NCBI GenBank assembly: GCA_022828595.1
Contig: JAKGHH010000005.1
Span: forward strand, 61,189,655-61,253,654
DNA length: 64,000 bases
Direction: 5' to 3'
Origin: Nelumbo lutea
Taxonomy: Eukaryota > Streptophyta > Magnoliopsida > Proteales > Nelumbonaceae
Position numbers and translations under genes: made by a program. The stretch's first letter is position 1. Every line of letters starts with the position of its first letter. Of the stretch, positions 57,678 through 64,000 are shown piece after piece. The notes beneath the pieces are model-generated. The model worked only from the letters and a program-made list of their open reading frames with translations. It did not search any database and was not told where the DNA came from.

Positions 57678-57916
57678 GGAGACTAGATCTGCTCCTCACG
57701 CAAGACTCCTCGCATGCATATCCTACCGTGCATTGGGAACATTTTCCGTATTTATAAGTTAATTATTCACGGACATTTCCAATGCACGGTGGATGTGCAT
57801 GTGAGGCGTCCCTCTGTGAGAACGTATCTCACGCCAACCTCACAGTATCCTCAAAAATTCGAATTAATTGTAAATGTGAAATCGGCGTGAGGCGCGCCTT
57901 GTGAGTAGCAGATCCC
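57678..57916. mobile_element. Palindromic long-TIR MITE (family P), rearranged copy
   Basis: Left end GGAGACTAGATCTGCTCCTC, right end GTGAGTAGCAGATCCC. The right arm occurs twice (57770-57830 and 57878-57916) with an unrelated stretch between. Confidence 0.7.
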
Positions 57917-59015
57917 AATTAATATGGCGAAAACTGGAAAGAGGTACCGTACATTACTAGGGCCCGCATCCGCAAGGCCGCAAGGCCCGCAATGCAACTT
58001 TTTCTTTTACGTTGGCGTTAATATACCCCAAAACCCAAATATACATAACAAGAAAGGATGTCAAAATTAAATGGCGTTTTCCCTTTTATGGTTTTATTTG
58101 ATTTGCAAGCTATCTCCTACAAAAAAGACACGTCCATCAACCCGAACCATCTCTCAACGACATAACAAATATTAAATTGTGTGTTTTATAATAAAAAGCT
58201 TTAGCTTCTAAATCGTCACATCATACAAATCAAACATCTTTGTTAACGCTTTACGGTCCGAAACATCCACTCTATTTATCCTCTTTTCCCCCATTCAATC
58301 GCGCGCTTTGACGTTGGCCCTTGGCCGATGTCCCAGCTCGCTGTCGCTGGTGTGTGTGTGAGCTTACGAGTGGCTCACCGCTTCCCGGACTCTGGTCTCT
58401 GACTCTCTGCCACGCGTGAAATTGCAAAGAGTGAAGGGTTACACAAAAATCCGAATTACCAAACGGCACCCAACAAAAGTAAAGAACGAGACGTTCCGAT
58501 CCGATGAGAGACAATCAGACAACCGCAATTTATCGCGAGTCTCGTGAACGATCCAGATAAGTAAGATATTTAGAATTTCTTTTTTTTTTTCATTTTTTAA
58601 AAATAAAATTTGAAATAAACGCTGCAGATTATCTCTCGTTATCCTGGTATTTTTTCGGAAAGGAAACCGGGGTAGATGACCTGACAACTTTTCTTTCTCT
58701 CTCTCTTTTTTTTTTCTTTTCTTTTCTTTTCCTTTTCTCTCTAGTCTCTACATCTTCTCTTTCTCTAAAACCAACGGGCAGGGTAGGAGCTGGAGCTGGA
58801 CTGGAGGAGGAAACGGATCCGATAAATGCCGGACTCCAATGTATGATTCAGCTAGAGTTTAGAATAGCGGTAAGGTCCGACTTGTCAAGCTCAAGCTCCT
58901 TGCTTCCGGATTTTCCAACTTATAAGGCAAAAAATAAGCTGACAACGAGCTTCTTCTCTGAGTGAGGTCTCAGAGACGACAAACGAGAGGGGAACAGAGA
59001 CGGGTAGAAGGAAAC
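57917..59015 (+). promoter_or_regulatory. Putative promoter and 5' UTR region of the IQD gene
   Basis: Pyrimidine-rich runs (TTTCTTTCTCTCTCTC at about 58690-58745) precede a purine-rich leader ending GGAAACATGG. No unambiguous TATA box. The transcription start cannot be fixed from sequence. Confidence 0.4.
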
Positions 59016-62000
59016 ATGGTGAGATCCTCCACTTCCTGTTTCAAGATCATTACATGTGGCAGCGACTCTGTTGATAAGGATGATCTTCAACGGACTGAGG
59101 TATCTCTTTTATTTTTCTCTTCAAGTGATTCTCGGTCTGTTCCGGATTCTAGTGCTTTTAATTTTTCTCTTTCTTCGGTTTAATGTTCATGGAAGCAGAG
59201 CATTAGGGTTTGGACCCGTTTGTTTCGTTTGCACTTCTTTTTCTTCTATGTTTGATTCAGTCAATGCGGAGTGGTTTAGAATTATGAGTAGTGATTGTTG
59301 GATGCCGTCTTAATTTGATTTGTTTCTTTCGGTTGTTCTTTTGCCGAGTGAGGCTTCCTTGTAGTTGTATGACATCAAACTTCAGTGGCTTTCAGAAATG
59401 GAAAATGTAGGCCACTAGATTGAGACCATCGCTTTTCGAGTTCAGCTTAACCTCATGGATTTTAATTTCGCCTGGGCTTTTCGTCCGGTATGGTCAATCT
59501 TACTCGCTTTTGAATTCGGTATTTGGAGATCGATATTGTTGAATATATGATCCGTATGCGTATATCTATACCTTTCGTAATTGTGATCTGTAAATCACAG
59601 CAGATCTATACCGTAAGTCTGGTTTTTGAGTGCACATTCATACTGGATCTCTATTGCCCTTTAAACTCATCCCCCTTAAAATTTACAGTACATGCTCTAG
59701 ATCACTTTGTTAATTCATTGAGGACCTTGTATGGAATCACTGAATAAATGAAAACTATTCTCACAACTCCTTTACTCGATCGTCAGATGAAACGTGAGAT
59801 ATTTTTCTTTTTTCTATTATTGATTTTTTTTTTTCATTTAAGCAATTTAAGTTGTCTTTCTTATAATTCGCCTGTACGCATAATGAAGTTCAAGGGGATT
59901 GTATCTAGTTACAGATTTATGATGTTGTAGGACCATAATGTCTATTCTCATCAAGCCATTTCCATTATAGTGTCCATTATTTTATCTATTTATTTAACTG
60001 TGGCAAATACCTTCTATATCTAGCAAGACTAGCATCAATTTGTATGTTTTTCTCAAAGGCATATTGGTTGGACAGAGTTGCAAGCACATAGATGAATGCC
60101 AAAGCATCACAACTCTGTGGATGTTCTTAAGTGAAAGTGCATGCTGTTTAAATAGAAATCTCAAAAATGGGCAGATATGGTATCCATATGGTTTAAGCAT
60201 AATAATCAATTTCAGTCTTTTGCTTTGAAACTGATCCATTCTGAGTACCTCCAGCTTAAAAATCCCGAATAGCACTGAGCACATATGATTTAGTCAGTTC
60301 AGACTGCTTCTCTTGCTATGGGCTATGTCTTGTTTTAATTGATAATTGGAAAAGGATTTGCTGGTGACAAAATTTATTTATCCACAAGTGCGGATGAGAA
60401 GTTGTCACATTGTTGATTCTAACCTTTATCACATTCTGGGTTATGGAAACCCCCTTTATAGGGTCATTCAAAGCTTGGTATTTTTTGAAATAGAAAAGAT
60501 AAAGCATCAAAGGTCACAGATGCTAGACTAGGAAAGTGCAAGTTGACATATTCATCCTTGTGTTTCCTTATGAGATGCCTATTAAGATTTTATCCATACT
60601 TATGGTATTTTATGTTTGCAACTAGTGGGATAACCATGATGGTCTGTTGTTTCCTCTTATCTTTTTTTTTTTTTCTGATTGGATTTTGGGTAAGGTGGTA
60701 TTGTCAGTACACTATATCTTGCCTTCTGAAGAACTTAAATGAGGTGGTGTAGTTCTTATCATCAATCATCTCTAAATGAAGAGAGCATGTAACGACTTAG
60801 TCAATATGGTAATAGTTACCTTATTAAATGTTTGGGAATCTTTTGGTGTGCTTTTTCCATTACCCAGAGACAAATATAAAAGACATGGGCCTTTGAGGCA
60901 ACAGGTTTGTGTATGAAACCCTTCATGGGTGTCACCAGTTAGGGCATGGAGCCAGAACAAACTAGCTCATTACTTCTATGCATTTTTAATCACTGCTTGG
61001 CTCCTATTTAGCCGATGGTTTACAGATTTTATGCAAAAGTTTATGCCATCTGCCTCTATACAAAGGATGTAATGTTTTCCCATGAAATCTTGTAGCTGAC
61101 AATGGACATCTGAAGTAACTGTTGCTAAAGGCCCCTTATGCAGAGAACTAGTTGAAATCTAGTGACAAGGATTAATAACCTGGGCCATTATGTTGGTAGA
61201 ATGTACGGTTCAGAGGGACATCTAATTAAAACTTGGAATGACGAAAAATTAACAAGATCATGTCCAAAAGCTATTAAGCTAAGCATTAATGGTTAATTAA
61301 AAGGAAGCTGGGATCTAATTTATAAGAATTTTGGTGCTGGTCTTTGTATGCAATCCAATGTTACTCCTATCAGAAATAATAGAATAGAGTTGTGATCAAG
61401 GCTGGGTAATATATTAACTTTTTTTCAATCAGCAAGAATTTAATATTATCACACTCAAGAAATATGCTAAAAGGGAGTCTCTTTTGATTGGATGTCATCC
61501 AGAGCAAAGGGTCAACGGACAAGCGTGGATGGAGTTTCAGGAAAAGATCTGCCAGGCATCGGGTGCTAATCAATACTGTGATCTCAGAAACCCCATATAC
61601 TGGGAATAAAGAGAGCCCAGAAACCACTGCTGTCGACTTTCATCCATCAACTAACCCTATGGTTCCTGAGAAGATCTCTGCATCACAAGGGGCAGATGAG
61701 ACAACACAGTTGTTGACCACTGAGAACCCAAAAATACTTGATCCCTTAGTTGCCGCAGATGATGTAAGCAAAGCTGATTATAACCTGGAGGAATCTGATG
61801 CCATTGTCATCCAGGCTGCTATCAGAGGATTTTTGGTACTTTTTATTCCCATTGTTGTGAAACATATTTCTGGTGTGTGACACGTGTTTCCTTGTTAATG
61901 TGGTTCCTTGATCACCTTTTCAGGCACGAATTACACTATTGAAACTCAAGAATGTCATTAAGTTGCAAGCAGCTATGCGCGGGCATTTGGTCCGGAGGCA

Positions 62001-64000
62001 GGCAGTGGGGTCTTTGCGTTGTGTTCAGGCCATTGCCAAAATGCAAGCTTTGGTGCGTGCTCGCCGTGCACGTACATTAGCAGAAGGGTTGGTCTCTGAG
62101 GAGAAGCTCAATGGGAAACATGAGAAGAATAATCAAACCATGGTAATGTTTATATCGTCAGATGTTTTCTGCCATTCCCAAATTTATTGCAAATACAAAG
62201 GACTCATAAATTCCTTATCTTGTTAATAAGGGATGAAAATTAATGATATAGTATTGGCTAGTAATACTAATAACCTTCTGCACAGTGATTTTTTTTCTTT
62301 CCTTTTCGGTTACCAACCATGGGCTAGATGTGAGCATGTTCAACCTGGTGCAATCCTTTGACCTACTTTTACTGTGGTCCAGACTCGCTTAGACTTCCTT
62401 TTTGGTTACCAACTCTTACTGTGGTTCATCATTATTGCTTTCTTGATTGATCTGCATTGTAATGAGCTCCTGTTATTATCAAGGATTGACATTTATTGAA
62501 AACTCTATAGTTTCTTTTCATGAGAAAGATTACATTTTATTGTCTAATAGTTGTGGATTTAGACTCTCTCTCCCAATGCTTCCTTCACAATAGGATTGTT
62601 TCTGCAATATGTAACTGTCTGATCCATATTTTTGTTTCAGGGAAATGATGGCTTTGGAACCAAAGCAAATCAAATAAGCTCTTCTACTGAGAAGCTGCTC
62701 AGCAATGGATTTGCTCGTCAGGTATGATAAATTATTTCTTTCCTTTTTGCCTGCATCGTTGTTGGCAATGGTTAATCCTTCTACTGACACTGATAGTTTT
62801 TGGCACCATAAGCTTTTACAATCAACACCAAAGACAAAACCAATTCAAATAAAATGTGATCCTTTGAGACATGATTCTGCATGGAAATGGTTGGAGAGGT
62901 GGATGGCTGTGTCATCATCATCAGAGTTTGCACAGTCGCAGAGGCTGGACCGTCTGGAGAATCAAGAACAAGGAGAGAATACTGGAACAATTTTTTCTGA
63001 AGTGGGAACTGAAATTACAGCTGAAGTTGTTTCTGAGACAGCAGATTTGAAGTCCATCATTAGGGAAACAGAAACCTCACTTGAGAGTGAAGAGAATTTG
63101 ATTACTTATGATGCAAATAACTATGATTTCCAGGCTTGTTGCCCAACCTCCTCTTCAGCAAGAGATGACCATGAAGAGGCTCAGCTGAAAGATGTGGGTT
63201 TTGACAAAGCACAAGAGACCTTGTCAAAGATAGATTTGCCTCCCAATCAAACAGAATCGCAACCAGGTGCAAGTTCTTCTATGTTGGCTAGTTCTGTTTC
63301 TGAGAAGCCTGAGATGGACAGTGAACAACCAAAACTTACTGTAAAATGGGCAGCCTCTGAACAATTAGAGACTGAAGGAAAGAAATTTGGACTTGGGTCA
63401 AGAAAGGCATGTAATCCTGCATTTATTGCTGCCCAGTCTAAATTTGAAGAGCTGAGTTCAACGGCTACCTCAGGCAGGTTGATTGCTTCTACCTGTCCAA
63501 ATGTTGGAGTAGAATCCAAACGGCAAACCATCTCATCTCCTGCCAATTCTATAAGGGCAAAGGATACCAGTCCAACAGAGAATTCCACATCTCATGATTC
63601 AAGGTTTCAAATTGGTGGCTCTGATTGTGGGATTGAACTTTCTGTTTCTTCCACTCTTGATTCACCTGATAGATCTGAGGTTGGAGGAGAATTTGATTCT
63701 GAAGCCAAAGTTGCAGAAAGAGGGACCACTGATCCAAGTGATTTTACTGATCATTCATCTACTATTGGAGATCCAGCTGTAGAAGACAATACTCTTCCCT
63801 CCACGTCCCTGTCCATTCCATCCCATTTTGTATCCAATCAACTAGAAAAGAATGAAGATGTTAATGGAGAATCAGTTGATTCAATTGTAGCAGTTGGTTC
63901 CTTGGTGGTAGAGAAGCAGACAGAGAGAAGTGCATCAGATGTCCAGATCCAACTGGACCAGGTCAATAATCAACGAGCTTACAGATCTTCACCAGAAGGA
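59016..64000 (+). CDS. IQ67-domain calmodulin-binding protein, IQD32-like (3' end beyond the window)
   Basis: Five exons with GT-AG sites and matching phase 0: 59016-59099, 61503-61835, 61924-62142, 62641-62721 and 62813 to the window edge. The product starts MVRSSTSCFKIITCGSDSVD and contains GWSFRKRSARHR (a conserved basic patch), then the IQ67 region: AIVIQAAIRGFLA, LLKLKNVIKLQAAMRGHLVR and RCVQAIAKMQALVRARRAR. The exon 2/3 border inside the first IQ motif is a family hallmark. Further on are LLQSTPKTKPI, WKWLERWM and KACNPAFIAAQSKFEELSS, all typical of the larger IQD28-32-type proteins. IQD proteins bind calmodulin and act as scaffolds at microtubules, plasma membrane or nucleus. The exon 5 start at 62813 (CACCATAAG|CTT) keeps the frame; the TGATAG|T acceptor 16 bases upstream would hit a stop. 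No frame breaks are seen. Intron 1 is 2.4 kb. This is the best-supported functional gene here. Confidence 0.93.

Noticed and set aside
1..64000. CRISPR arrays, rRNA genes, intact tRNA genes, known plant microRNA precursors, bacterial operons
   Set aside because: None was seen; the sequence is plant nuclear DNA and the periodic repeats are transposon-internal or microsatellite.

Overview
The window is nuclear DNA of a flowering plant. It has GT-AG introns, an IQ67-domain gene, a CYP71-type P450, an HD-Zip II fragment and plant Ty1/copia, LINE, hAT, Tourist, Mutator-like and Helitron repeats. It is AT-rich and mostly repeat-derived. I cannot name the species. Two loci look like functional genes, each cut by a window edge: the 3' end of a gene with a basic RGG-type tail (about 1-3276, +) and the first five exons of an IQD32-like calmodulin-binding protein (59016 to the right edge, +). 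Most of the rest is decayed genes and transposable elements (TEs).

Layout. 1-3.3 kb: 3' part of an unidentified gene. 4.7-5.0 kb (-): broken HD-Zip II exon. 6.83-12.37 kb (+): complete but dead Ty1/copia element with a matching 5-bp target duplication (TSD), itself interrupted by a 548-bp hAT element at the LTR/PBS junction. 12.48-13.29 kb: CYP71 pseudogene. 13.8-23.4 kb: two inverted copies of one Tourist MITE, a LINE RNase H relic (-), long-palindrome MITEs, a 3'-truncated LINE (+), tRNA-related SINE relics and a degenerate AT-rich repeat field. 26.7-32.6 kb: a second CYP71 copy (two exons, 4.4-kb intron filled with repeats) broken by a deletion and a 5-bp duplication. 34.97-35.01 kb: only the last 14 codons of a third copy. 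35.7-38 kb: more MITEs.

38-44.7 kb is the most unusual stretch. Three same-strand exon fragments (one unidentified, one MRG-domain, one PERK-kinase C-terminus) are split by a 5.3-kb Ty1/copia element on the minus strand (38527-43828, TSD CCTTT). In that element nearly all of gag is missing. Its place between PBS and protease is taken by two host gene fragments in antisense orientation: an ANTH-domain clathrin-assembly gene and a MAPKKK-like kinase.

45-53.3 kb: CACTA-like and hAT-type MITEs, including a MITE with an 840-bp solo LTR nested inside. 53.8-57.0 kb: a head-to-tail array of four non-autonomous Helitron-like units, each with an internal minisatellite; three have terminal hairpins whose stem bases have changed in compensating pairs. 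57.0-57.9 kb: two foldback MITEs. 58-64 kb: promoter and 5' part of the IQD gene.

No operon-like or co-working gene set is present. The shared theme is gene duplication and decay (three P450 copies) plus TE-linked gene-fragment capture. Protein-family calls come from motif recognition by eye; no database search was possible.
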